Positions 30,588 to 37,796 of a DNA stretch of 49,964 nt are shown here, one piece after another. Every line of letters begins with the position of its first letter. The stretch's first letter is position 1. This stretch comes from a virus. The translations under genes were made by a program, and so were the position numbers. The stretch spans positions 1 through 49,964 of IMG/VR virus record IMGVR_UViG_3300035564_000046; one strand, 5' to 3'. The notes under the pieces were generated by a model that worked only from the letters and a program-made list of their open reading frames with translations, had not been told where the DNA came from and searched no databases.

Positions 30588-31220
30588 ATGTTGAAGTTGC
30601 ATTACACCACGCGGGATGGAGCCAAAGGAACAGTCTTTGTCCGCTTCGTCCACGCGACAATTGGCGAGGGGAAGCACGAGCGGCGCATCTGCCGAACGGA
30701 GTTGCTCGACGGCCCGTGGTATGAGGACGCCCTAGTCCTCGCCAGCGGTTTGGCCATCCGCCGCCCCAAGACCAGCGATCCCAAGAGCCTGGGCCGGTTC
30801 GTGTCCCTGAGCCGGGCGCTCATGGACTTTGAGGGGCGAAACCCGGAGATTTCCCCTGGGCAGCGCGACCTGATGTTGAGCCAATATGAGATCTGGCTGG
30901 AGAACGAGCGCCTGAAGGGGATTCACTCGGTGGTGAAGGAGTCCATCGCCAAGTTCGATGAAGAAGAACGGCGCCGGGCGAGGCTTACCGATGAAGAGAG
31001 ACGCCGGACGCACACCACGCGCGGGAGCATGCCGAAGCCGGGCTGCTTGAGGGGGTGCGTCTCGGTGAACACTGTGACCGAGGCGGAAGATCAGGTCAAC
31101 CTGCCGGGCCTCAAGGCTGAGCTTGACCAGCTTGTGCGGATGCTGGCTGAGGGTGGGTGGAAGGAAGCGTACCCCAAACCCGTGTCGGCTACCTTCATCG
31201 GCGGGATGAGGAAGGGGTAG
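30588..31220 (+). CDS. Hypothetical protein (210 aa)
   Basis: A 210-residue protein with GAGAGGG before its ATG. N-terminal beta part (LHYTTRDGAKGTVFVRFVHA) followed by a long charged helical region (about 110-150, many Glu and Arg) and a C-terminal alpha segment. No known motif. It is well isolated and clearly coding. Confidence 0.7.
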   Translation: MLKLHYTTRDGAKGTVFVRFVHATIGEGKHERRICRTELLDGPWYEDALVLASGLAIRRPKTSDPKSLGRFVSLSRALMDFEGRNPEISPGQRDLMLSQYEIWLENERLKGIHSVVKESIAKFDEEERRRARLTDEERRRTHTTRGSMPKPGCLRGCVSVNTVTEAEDQVNLPGLKAELDQLVRMLAEGGWKEAYPKPVSATFIGGMRKG

Positions 31221-31242
31221 TTGAAGCAAGGGATCAAAGTCT

Positions 31243-31581
31243 ATGAGTAACCCCACCAGCGACAGAACAGAGAAAGTCGAGGGAGTATTTGGCAGGGTGT
31301 CCATGCCCGTCGTCCTCAACTTCACGGTGGATCTATCGGGCCTGCCCGATGTCAAGAAGAAGGCCGTCGAACAGCGCATCCGCCGCCGTCTGATCGAGAT
31401 GACAGACATCGACGGGAAGATCAAGCTGGACAAGCCCGTGGAGCCCGAGACCGCCTATGCGGCCCTGGCCGTTCCGGTGATGTCCGAAACAGACAGCGAG
31501 GGCAACCCGCTGTTCCCGCTCAGGGGATACAAGCTCTTGGATGTCTTCCCTGGGACAGTGGAAGAGAAAGACTGGAGATAG
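31243..31581 (+). CDS. Hypothetical protein (112 aa)
   Basis: A 112-residue protein. Central segment 'VKKKAVEQRIRRRLIEMTD' is a basic helix, followed by beta elements ('YAALAVPVMSETDSEG'). It lies 9 bases before the next gene. Unknown, possibly paired with it. Confidence 0.65.
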   Translation: MSNPTSDRTEKVEGVFGRVSMPVVLNFTVDLSGLPDVKKKAVEQRIRRRLIEMTDIDGKIKLDKPVEPETAYAALAVPVMSETDSEGNPLFPLRGYKLLDVFPGTVEEKDWR

Positions 31582-31590
31582 GAGAACATC

Positions 31591-32280
31591 ATGCCACCAA
31601 TTTTCATCAAGCTTCAACGCGAGGGGAAGCCCCCTCTCCTGGTGAACTTGGAGTTCATCGAAAGCGTCGAGTTCGACAAGCCTCACCGGGATCTCGCTGG
31701 CAGGCCGACAGGCAACTACATGACTCTGCTGCACACCAACCGTACGCGGCGCAACGAGGGCGCCAGCGGGGAGATCATGGACAACACAATCTCCCACGGG
31801 TTCCTGTCGGACAGCGACACCAAGACACAAATCGAGGACTTCTTCATGGGCAAGCTTCCAATCCACGCCGGGGTCATCAACAACATGCCCCTGGTGTTGG
31901 ACCTCAACCTCATGGCCGAGGCTGCTCGGCTGGTGGCCGCAGATGGAGGGACAGTGGTTCGCGGGATCGCCATACCGCCCAATGGCGGGCAGGCTGCGCA
32001 ACAGGCCTCACGGGAGGAGTTCCCACAGGCCCACGTTGACCAGCCGACCAATCAACCGGCGCCTCCCGCACCCTCTGCCCCTCCGTACCATCCCCCTCTG
32101 TGGGATGAGGAGCCCCGCCCCATGCCGGGGCTGCCGAGCGCTCCGTTGGCGGGCGATGACCTGTCGATGGAGCGCGCGGCCATGGGCTTGCAACAGACTC
32201 CGCGCCTGAAGCCGCCCGGCGACAATACGCCGGTCGTCCGCACGCCGCGTCTGAACGTCAACCGAATTCGGAATTCGTAG
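31591..32280 (+). CDS. Hypothetical protein with long Pro-rich tail (229 aa)
   Basis: A 229-residue protein. Residues 1-125 look folded (beta start MPPIFIKLQREGKPPLLVNL, then mixed). Residues 130-229 are Pro/Gln-rich and probably disordered. A GGAG site precedes the ATG. Unknown; the disordered tail suggests a partner-binding role. Confidence 0.65.
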   Translation: MPPIFIKLQREGKPPLLVNLEFIESVEFDKPHRDLAGRPTGNYMTLLHTNRTRRNEGASGEIMDNTISHGFLSDSDTKTQIEDFFMGKLPIHAGVINNMPLVLDLNLMAEAARLVAADGGTVVRGIAIPPNGGQAAQQASREEFPQAHVDQPTNQPAPPAPSAPPYHPPLWDEEPRPMPGLPSAPLAGDDLSMERAAMGLQQTPRLKPPGDNTPVVRTPRLNVNRIRNS

Positions 32281-32296
32281 AGAAAGCGAGATAACC

Positions 32297-33127
32297 GTGC
32301 TCATGCTGTTCAAGAGAATGGACAACGAAACCCTGCGCTTTGTTATGGCGCGGGTTCCACGGATCATCCGTGACGTCATGCTTGAAGTCGCGGGTGCGTC
32401 CGATCCCAAGTTGCCCCAAGCCGTGTTCCTGGCTGGTGGGGCAATTCGCGCAATCATTGCTGGGGAGAAGGTCAATGATTACGACCTCTTCGTCTCCAGC
32501 CCGTCTCTGGCCCGCAGTGTTGCGGACAGACTGATTACCCGTATCCCTGGTGGCGCCCGTCTAACCGAGACAGCCAACGCCATCACAATCACGGCGCCGG
32601 GGCGCACGCCAATTCAGTGCGTGACCAACTGGACGTACACGGACATCATCCCGCTGCTCAACGCCTTCGACTTCACCATCGCTCAGGCGGCGGTTGGTGT
32701 GCATCCCCCCGACGGCACCTGGGAGGGCTGGCACTCGGAGAGCTTCTACCAGGACCTTGCCGCCAAGCGCCTGCGGTATCTCTCCCCCGAGCGCCTGGAG
32801 CACCCTGGCGGTAGCCTGTTGCGCATGCGCAAGTTCCTGCGGCAGGGCTACAGCATCCAGGTGGAGAGCCTTGCGGCACTCTTGGCCCGGCTTATCAAGC
32901 GTGGGCTGTTTGAGGGCTACACGAAGGTCGGTGGCGGGTATCTCTTGCCAAATGGCCCGTTCGACATCACTAACGAGAAAGACATTGCTCACCTACTCAA
33001 GGCCCTGCTCGTGGAGATTGACCCTCTAATCATGATTGACGGGCTGGAGGTCGTGGAGGATGAGCATCAGGAGCGGCTGACCGAGAGGCCGTTCGATCAC
33101 GCGGCTCTGACGCCAAACGAGAACTGA
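32297..33127 (+). CDS. Nucleotidyltransferase-fold protein
   Basis: A 276-residue protein. Residues 42-66 hold 'FLAGGAIRAIIAGEKVNDYD', the GG...DxD pattern of the polymerase-beta/CCA-adding nucleotidyltransferase superfamily, followed by 'LFV' and a helical C-terminal half. The second catalytic acid is less clear. The start is uncertain: GTG 32297, ATG 32303 or ATG 32318. Could add nucleotides to RNA, modify a small molecule, or be an antitoxin-like NTase; no partner gene supports one choice. Confidence 0.7.
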   Translation: MLMLFKRMDNETLRFVMARVPRIIRDVMLEVAGASDPKLPQAVFLAGGAIRAIIAGEKVNDYDLFVSSPSLARSVADRLITRIPGGARLTETANAITITAPGRTPIQCVTNWTYTDIIPLLNAFDFTIAQAAVGVHPPDGTWEGWHSESFYQDLAAKRLRYLSPERLEHPGGSLLRMRKFLRQGYSIQVESLAALLARLIKRGLFEGYTKVGGGYLLPNGPFDITNEKDIAHLLKALLVEIDPLIMIDGLEVVEDEHQERLTERPFDHAALTPNEN

Positions 33128-33159
33128 GTAGTACCATAGAACTAGAGGAGAGTATCACC

Positions 33160-33531
33160 ATGAACAAGATCTGGAAAGTCCAGGTTCAATTCAGCGTGGA
33201 GATTCCCGCGGAGACGTACAAACGAGCCAAGGAGATTGCCACAGCCGATGTCCTTCCAAAGGTCATGGGGTGTGTAGGCAACTTCATCCCTGGCTCCTTC
33301 CGGGCAACCAAGGCCACCAGTAGCGGTGCCCCGCCTGTCACGGCGGCAGCCATTGCTGGGATGCCCGCTATTGCCTCACAATCGCCCGTAGCGCCATCGG
33401 AGGGGGGTTGGGGGTATGGAGGCGTACCCGCCACCGCGCAGACGCTCAAAACGGGCTCCACAACAATCTACCCTGCCCTCCCCGGTGAGATCTTCTACGC
33501 GGAGGACGACATCCCCGTGTCCCCAGTCTAA
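33160..33531 (+). CDS. Hypothetical protein (123 aa)
   Basis: A 123-residue protein: a folded N-terminus (MNKIWKVQVQFSVEIPAETY) and a long Ala/Pro/Gly/Ser-rich C-terminal half. GAGGAG precedes the ATG. Unknown. Confidence 0.65.
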   Translation: MNKIWKVQVQFSVEIPAETYKRAKEIATADVLPKVMGCVGNFIPGSFRATKATSSGAPPVTAAAIAGMPAIASQSPVAPSEGGWGYGGVPATAQTLKTGSTTIYPALPGEIFYAEDDIPVSPV

Positions 33532-33561
33532 CCCTACAACCAGGTCAAGAAAGGAACTACC

Positions 33562-33798
33562 ATGACCAAATTCTTCCAAATCATCCAGCTCATCCGCTAC
33601 ATCGGTGAGCTTGTCAAGACTGTCGAGCAACAGATCCCTCTCCCTGGCAAGGGCAAGGAGAAGCTCGAATTTGTCCTCAGCGTCGTCGATGCCGCTGCCG
33701 TTCAGGCGGGCGAGTCCGTAGCCCAGGTCGCCGATATTGTCGGCAAGTGGGTCGGCCTGTTTAACAAGACGGGCGTCTTCAAGACGACTCCGAAGTAG
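33562..33798 (+). CDS. Small phage protein, 'FNKTGVFK' type
   Basis: A 78-residue helical protein ending 'VGKWVGLFNKTGVFKTTPK'. Short phage proteins with 'GKEKLxxVLxxV' in the middle and 'xFNxTGxF' at the end recur in many phages; function unknown. AAAGGA precedes the ATG. Confidence 0.7.
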   Translation: MTKFFQIIQLIRYIGELVKTVEQQIPLPGKGKEKLEFVLSVVDAAAVQAGESVAQVADIVGKWVGLFNKTGVFKTTPK

Positions 33799-33877
33799 GC
33801 GCCTGCAAGGGGGGTCGAGGGGGTTCAGGTGGATCAGCTTAGTCAAGGCCGGAACGGGAGTGGAGGCGGTAGCTGTC

Positions 33878-33963
33878 GCAGCGAAAGCTGCACCGCTATT
33901 CCCCCAGCTTACCTAATGGTAAGCTTACCCAACCTGAGCTGACCTGACCCACCTGAGCTTACC
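33878..33963. repeat. AGCTTACC repeats and hairpins in gene-free gap
   Basis: The 260-bp gap 33799-34058 has no gene. AGCTTACC occurs at 33906, 33922 and 33956, with AGCTGACC at 33937. The first copy forms a perfect hairpin with GGTAAGCT (33918-33925) over a TAAT loop. A GCAGC-GAAA-GCTGC tetraloop hairpin lies at 33878-33891. Together they look like an operator array or leader structures ahead of the 34010 promoter. Confidence 0.5.
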
Positions 33964-34009
33964 CAACTCACGGGGTTTCAAGTAACTCACAGATTTTGCC
34001 AAAAGTTTC

Positions 34010-34038
34010 TTGACGCGCTTTCAACTTCGTGGTAGGAT
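34010..34038 (+). promoter_or_regulatory. Rightward promoter
   Basis: TTGACG (34010-34015), 17 bp, TAGGAT (34033-34038), then TACTGAGGAGA and the ATG at 34059. Closely similar to the promoter at 22216. Confidence 0.7.
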
Positions 34039-34058
34039 GTTTACTGAGGAGAGACAAA

Positions 34059-34427
34059 ATGCCTGAAACTCAAGAAGCAGTGTCGGTCTTTACGGTGTCG
34101 GTCGGTTCCCCCAAGGTGCTAGAGATGGGAACCGGGATTCCGTTCATCAAGTTCGACGTGACGTTCTACCTACGAGACGAGCCCCTCTGCACAATCTTGG
34201 GCTGGAAGATCATGCACGGTGAGGTAGATCCACCGGCAGCACGCGCGGGTCGTGGTTGGTTCAAGACCACCAAGATCCACAACCCGAGGCTCCTGGACAT
34301 CGTTTTGGAGCTAGCGAAGAATGCGTGGGAGGGACAGCCAGATGTACCTGCCTCCGTGTGGCAGACGCGAGAGAAGGTGGTGCTAGACGGGATTAACATT
34401 CCTCCGTCTCAGAGGGGCGGAATGTGA
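34059..34427 (+). CDS. Hypothetical protein (122 aa)
   Basis: A 122-residue alpha/beta protein ('GIPFIKFDVTFYLRDEPLCT'). The upstream in-frame start at 34029 lies in the promoter, so ATG 34059 after GAGGAG is used. The end overlaps the next GTG start. First gene of the unit that leads to the putative small terminase and nuclease genes. Confidence 0.65.
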   Translation: MPETQEAVSVFTVSVGSPKVLEMGTGIPFIKFDVTFYLRDEPLCTILGWKIMHGEVDPPAARAGRGWFKTTKIHNPRLLDIVLELAKNAWEGQPDVPASVWQTREKVVLDGINIPPSQRGGM

Positions 34428-34807
34428 CCGGCGACTTCAAGATCAGCCTGGAGGACTTTCGTCTGGTCAACGGCAACCGTGCCAAGCTCCTGCGGTTCAG
34501 TCTGGTGTGGTGCTTTGATACCGGCGCCCAGCAGTACGGGATCAAGACCGAGGGCTGCCTCGCTGGCCGTAGTGGGGAGGGCAAGCTGAGCATCAGCCTC
34601 CCCAAGCACACCATGTCCAACCGTGGTCAGCGGCGCGTACAGATCATGACGCCGGATCTTCATGATGCCTGCGTTCGGCTCATCGAAAACAGCGCCTTTG
34701 CGGACTTCATTGGGCGCACGAAGCTGAGCAGGAGTCTGGACTTCGACCCCGATGCACCAAACCTGGAGGGGTTGCCGAAGGAGTTGACAGATGACAGAGA
34801 CACTTAG
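34424..34807 (+). CDS. Hypothetical protein (127 aa), GTG start
   Basis: A 127-residue protein starting at a GTG that overlaps the previous stop (GTGA). Mixed alpha/beta, 'LLRFSLVWCFDTGAQQYGIK' in the core, acidic C-terminus. Overlaps the next gene by 17 bases. Unknown. Confidence 0.65.
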   Translation: MTGDFKISLEDFRLVNGNRAKLLRFSLVWCFDTGAQQYGIKTEGCLAGRSGEGKLSISLPKHTMSNRGQRRVQIMTPDLHDACVRLIENSAFADFIGRTKLSRSLDFDPDAPNLEGLPKELTDDRDT

Positions 34808-35333
34808 CGAAAGGATGACATTCCATGAGCCCGAGTCAGAACCCACTGTTCCCCAGGACTTCATGGCGCCTGAGCCACTTACTCCTTCCGCCGATGCAGT
34901 GGCCGTTCTTGACGGCCCGGCTACCGGGGTCATTGCTGCCGCCCCATCTGTTACAGAGAGCCGGGTGGAGGTCATTCGTGCTGCGGCGTTCATCGAAAGC
35001 GTCAAGGACGGAGCAAGCGCAACGGAAGCGGCAAGATTGGCTGGCACGACTCTCGCGGAGATCGAGCACGACCCAGTAATCATGGCCGCTGTAAGGCATC
35101 TGGTGAAGGAGTACAGCCTAGACAGCGCCACGCGCAAGCGCACGCTGCGGGCGAAGCTCAACAAAATTCTCCTGGAGGGCGATGACAAAGACGCCCTGCA
35201 GGCGGCGAAGCAGATCGCTGACGACCCCGAGATGGGGATGGGCTCCGGGCCTACTGTGGCCGTGCAGATGAACTTCAACGACACGACCAGGAGAGTGCTC
35301 GACAGCGTGGGGGAGGTTCCTGGGGTGGACTAG
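34791..35333 (+). CDS. HTH protein, possible small terminase subunit
   Basis: A 180-residue protein. The first 60 residues are acidic and disordered. Residues about 63-95 look like a helix-turn-helix (FIESVKDGASATEAARLAGT). Residues about 110-145 are helical with 'LNKILLEGDDKDALQAAKQI', similar to the oligomerisation region in some small terminases. A good AAGGAG site precedes the ATG. No other small terminase is visible near the large subunit, so this is the best candidate; it could also be a transcription regulator. Confidence 0.55.
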   Translation: MTETLSERMTFHEPESEPTVPQDFMAPEPLTPSADAVAVLDGPATGVIAAAPSVTESRVEVIRAAAFIESVKDGASATEAARLAGTTLAEIEHDPVIMAAVRHLVKEYSLDSATRKRTLRAKLNKILLEGDDKDALQAAKQIADDPEMGMGSGPTVAVQMNFNDTTRRVLDSVGEVPGVD

Positions 35334-35342
35334 GAATGCTCT

Positions 35343-35762
35343 ATGTTTCCGAAGCTTAGGCATGGAATTACCGATGATAAGCTGTTCCTTTCAGTCCTGG
35401 ATCGTGTGGACAGGTATAGACGGGAGTACATTCGCCCTCTTCCATGGAAGGTAATGCAGCGGAGAGCGATCTATTGCGCCGACTTCGACTTGTTGATGGG
35501 GTGTATTCCCGAGTTCTTCGTACCTGCGGCGAGGCGGAAAGCGGGATGTACGGAGCCCCGGCGAAAGTGCGGGCGGCTGTTAAAGGTAGCGGGAGTTGCT
35601 GATTGGGGATTCCGGGTGATGCGGCCAGAGATGCAGCCAACCAAACTTCAGCGCTTGCTTTTGAAGAGGAAACAGGCGTACAATACTCAGAGACGAGATG
35701 AGCAACCCGAGAGACGGCCAATTCGCCCACCAATCATCGCTCAGCATCACCGACCAGATTGA
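35343..35762 (+). CDS. Hypothetical basic protein (139 aa)
   Basis: A 139-residue basic protein (MFPKLRHGITDDKLFLSVLD) with an AGGA site 7 nt before the ATG. The central part contains 'CADFDLLMGCIPEFFVP' and Cys near 69 and 76. The last 22 codons overlap the next gene and look like random sequence, so the tail may not be conserved. Moderate confidence. Confidence 0.5.
   Translation: MFPKLRHGITDDKLFLSVLDRVDRYRREYIRPLPWKVMQRRAIYCADFDLLMGCIPEFFVPAARRKAGCTEPRRKCGRLLKVAGVADWGFRVMRPEMQPTKLQRLLLKRKQAYNTQRRDEQPERRPIRPPIIAQHHRPD
35655..35684 (+). promoter_or_regulatory. Candidate rightward promoter inside previous gene
   Basis: TTGCTT (35655-35660), 18 bp, TACAAT (35679-35684), then ACTCAGAGACGAG and the ATG at 35698. 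Confidence 0.5.
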
Positions 35763-35892
35763 CGGGGACCTGAGGCACAAATGGGTGTTCCTGTTTATTG
35801 AGCCGCTGATGCTGACGATTGAGGGCCTGATGCTGAGTGACGGGCTGAGGTTGAACGTGGTGAAAGACGAGGAGAGTGATGAGTCTAACTGA
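35698..35892 (+). CDS. Hypothetical protein (64 aa)
   Basis: A 64-residue acidic protein with one moderately hydrophobic stretch (WVFLFIEPLMLTIEGLML). GACGAG precedes the ATG. Overlaps the previous gene by 65 bases and the nuclease gene by 14. Could be a small regulator or inhibitor of the nuclease encoded next; no direct evidence. Confidence 0.55.
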   Translation: MSNPRDGQFAHQSSLSITDQIDGDLRHKWVFLFIEPLMLTIEGLMLSDGLRLNVVKDEESDESN

Positions 35893-36724
35893 GAATCCGC
35901 TGTGGGCCAAGCTTGACATGGCCAAGGTCACTGCCGCTGCGGCGAACTACCGGCACGTCATCCCCGCCGACTGGGACATGATCGTCGTCGGCGAGATGAT
36001 CGAAGCGGCAATGGGCAAGTGGCTGATGCGGGACTGCACCTGGATGGAGTTGAGCAGCCTGGAAGAGATGTACGATGACGCTGACGGGGAGAAGGGCGTC
36101 ACCGACATGCGGGGGGTGTTCACTAGCGAGGCTCCCGAGAAGCTGCGGGGCAAGACGTTTGTCCGCGACTGGAAGACCGCCAGCGGGAAGTTGGATCTCT
36201 TGTGGGAGAGCCGGTTGAAGGACAGCTTGCAGTGGAAGTTCTATCTCGCTCACACCGGGGCCGAGATTTTTATCTTCAGCGGGGTGAACTACAAGGGCGA
36301 GATGCGGGAAGCGCTTTTCGACCGCCCGGAGTTCGTCCAGCAGTACGTCCGGTCGCAGTTGATGGGCGTGGATCTAGCAGTCGAGGCGTGGAATGACGCG
36401 GGATTACTGGTGTGGCCACGGGCGACGGGATCGTGCCTCGCCTATGGCCGGACGTGCGACTACCTGCAGGACTGCCGCAACTACACGATGCCGCAAGTCA
36501 AACCACTACCCTTCAACTGGTCGCCGTCAAGTGTGAGCAGCCTCATGCTCTGCCCGGAGAGATGGCGCCGGAACATCCTGGCGAAGCAGGCCGGGGCGCC
36601 GCCGTTGGTGAGCTACTCGACTGAGGTTGGGAAGGCGTTTCACCGGGGGATGGAAGAGGTCTATCGGCAGGCGTTTGGGATGCCTGAGAAAGAGCGGGAA
36701 CTGGCCGCGTTCAAGGAGACATAG
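35879..36724 (+). CDS. R-type (RecB/Cas4-like) nuclease with permuted motif order
   Basis: A 281-residue protein with PD-(D/E)XK signatures. In order: GVTDMRG near residue 73, 'FVRDWKTASG' near 94-103 (D-x-K), the RecB-type QxxxY as QWKFY near 117, then CLAYGRTCDYLQDC (Cys cluster), and only afterwards 'SSVSSLMLCPERWRR' and 'GKAFHRGMEEVY', which normally open this nuclease domain. I use ATG 35879 rather than GTG 35876. It probably processes DNA ends for the Sak4-like recombinase downstream. Either a circular permutation or a fused, truncated second copy; both readings leave a complete catalytic set if the parts fold together. Confidence 0.72.
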   Translation: MSLTENPLWAKLDMAKVTAAAANYRHVIPADWDMIVVGEMIEAAMGKWLMRDCTWMELSSLEEMYDDADGEKGVTDMRGVFTSEAPEKLRGKTFVRDWKTASGKLDLLWESRLKDSLQWKFYLAHTGAEIFIFSGVNYKGEMREALFDRPEFVQQYVRSQLMGVDLAVEAWNDAGLLVWPRATGSCLAYGRTCDYLQDCRNYTMPQVKPLPFNWSPSSVSSLMLCPERWRRNILAKQAGAPPLVSYSTEVGKAFHRGMEEVYRQAFGMPEKERELAAFKET

Positions 36725-36726
36725 AG

Positions 36727-37005
36727 ATGAGTTGGAAGACATGCAAAGCGTTCAGTTCCATTGTGGCTCCAGACGGTGAAACTCTTGGTGTTACCGTGAG
36801 GAGAATCGCGGGAAAGGCCCACGACCTCGGCATCGTGCGCGGGCTGCAACTGGCGGCGCGGCTGGATGATGATTTCCGTTCCACTACGGAGATGGTAAGA
36901 AAAAGTGAAGTGAAGTATGACCAAGGTTGGAATGCCGGGTTTGACTGGCACGTCGATGCCTGCCGCGCTGAGGCCAATCGGCGGCTGAAGAGGTTGAAGA
37001 AATGA
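36727..37005 (+). CDS. Hypothetical protein (92 aa)
   Basis: A 92-residue basic helical protein (MSWKTCKAFSSIVAPDGET) two bases after the nuclease stop. No motif. It might assist the nuclease but does not complete its domain. Confidence 0.6.
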   Translation: MSWKTCKAFSSIVAPDGETLGVTVRRIAGKAHDLGIVRGLQLAARLDDDFRSTTEMVRKSEVKYDQGWNAGFDWHVDACRAEANRRLKRLKK

Positions 37006-37328
37006 GTCTTGATATTTCACTGGTCTGCCCTTGTTGCGAAGAGACCATTTATGCTTGCAACATCACTCACAACCTGGGCGAGATGGCCGTTGTTGCGGGG
37101 CTGTACGCGCCTCTCTGGCGCCCGGCAGAGAACAACATCGTGTATGCGTGGCAACTGCTCGAACCGATTCGGGCGGGGCTCAAGGAACTGAGCAATAACC
37201 CAGAGAAGTACGACAAACTCAACCCCCCGAACAAGTGGGGGTCGAGGGTTGGGTTCATTGAGGCCTTGGAGGATCTGGGGAAAATGTGCGCCCGGCACTC
37301 CACGGCCAGGGTTCGCTCTTACCAGTGA
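37002..37328 (+). CDS. Conserved phage protein of the 'WRPxE/NGWGS' type
   Basis: A 108-residue protein. 'MSLDISLVCPCCEETIYACN' leads into 'ITHNLGEMAVVAGLYAPLWR' and later 'NPPNKWGSRVGFIEALEDL'. Proteins with NITHNLxxMAxxAGxY..xWRP and NxxNGWG are widespread in phages and prophages; function not established. A CPCC site may bind zinc. Starts ATGA over the previous stop. Confidence 0.75.
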   Translation: MSLDISLVCPCCEETIYACNITHNLGEMAVVAGLYAPLWRPAENNIVYAWQLLEPIRAGLKELSNNPEKYDKLNPPNKWGSRVGFIEALEDLGKMCARHSTARVRSYQ

Positions 37329-37343
37329 TGAGGAGGGGTGACT

Positions 37344-37544
37344 ATGATGACAGCAAGAGACGCCGCGAAAATGGCACGGGAGATTGCTACCCGAGCCGAG
37401 GAAGAGAAAACGAGAAGGTATCACGCCTGGAAGCTTCAGATTGCGGAGGAGCAGGCCAAGTTCAGCAAGTCCGGTGGGATGGAGCGGGCTTTCCGCGAGA
37501 TTGAGGGTTGGATTACGGACACCCTTAGCAACGATTGGTCGTAG
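37344..37544 (+). CDS. Hypothetical basic helical protein (66 aa)
   Basis: A 66-residue highly helical protein ('EEEKTRRYHAWKLQIAEEQA'). AGGAGGGG is 6 nt upstream of the ATG at 37344, so this is preferred over the GTG at 37338. Unknown. Confidence 0.6.
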   Translation: MMTARDAAKMAREIATRAEEEKTRRYHAWKLQIAEEQAKFSKSGGMERAFREIEGWITDTLSNDWS

Positions 37545-37595
37545 ACCGACTTTTCCTATGCATGCGGCACGGGAATCAAAGGAGAGGCTGTTGCT

Positions 37596-37754
37596 ATGCT
37601 CCTGGCCGACAAACTGCGAGAGCTTGGGTACTTGGTTTCCGTGTGCGGTTTGGAGGATGGGGCAAGTCGGCGAATCGGTCTCTCTTGGATGTCCATCCGG
37701 GATCTGGTCAACCTCGAAGAAAAAGAGCGCACCCAGACCGAAGAAAAAGCTTGA
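37596..37754 (+). CDS. Small protein (52 aa) not in usual gene calls
   Basis: A 52-residue frame starting MLLADKLRELGYLVSVCGLE and ending in a Glu/Lys-rich helix. AAAGGAGAGG lies upstream of the ATG. Its TGA overlaps the TTGACA of the next promoter. Codon use matches neighbours. Unknown function. Confidence 0.6.
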   Translation: MLLADKLRELGYLVSVCGLEDGASRRIGLSWMSIRDLVNLEEKERTQTEEKA

Positions 37755-37779
37755 CAGCTATTCGAATTCATTGTACTGT
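37751..37779 (+). promoter_or_regulatory. Promoter of the recombinase gene
   Basis: TTGACA (37751-37756), 17 bp, TACTGT (37774-37779), then a GAGAGGAGACGAG leader and ATG at 37797. The -35 box overlaps the stop of the 52-aa gene. Confidence 0.75.
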
Positions 37780-37796
37780 ATGAGAGGAGACGAGAG

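Noticed and set aside
32297-33127. Toxin-antitoxin pair with nucleotidyltransferase (MenA/AbiEii type)
   Set aside because: The fold motif is present, but neighbours do not resemble the partner proteins, and the gene sits in a chain of small unknown phage genes.
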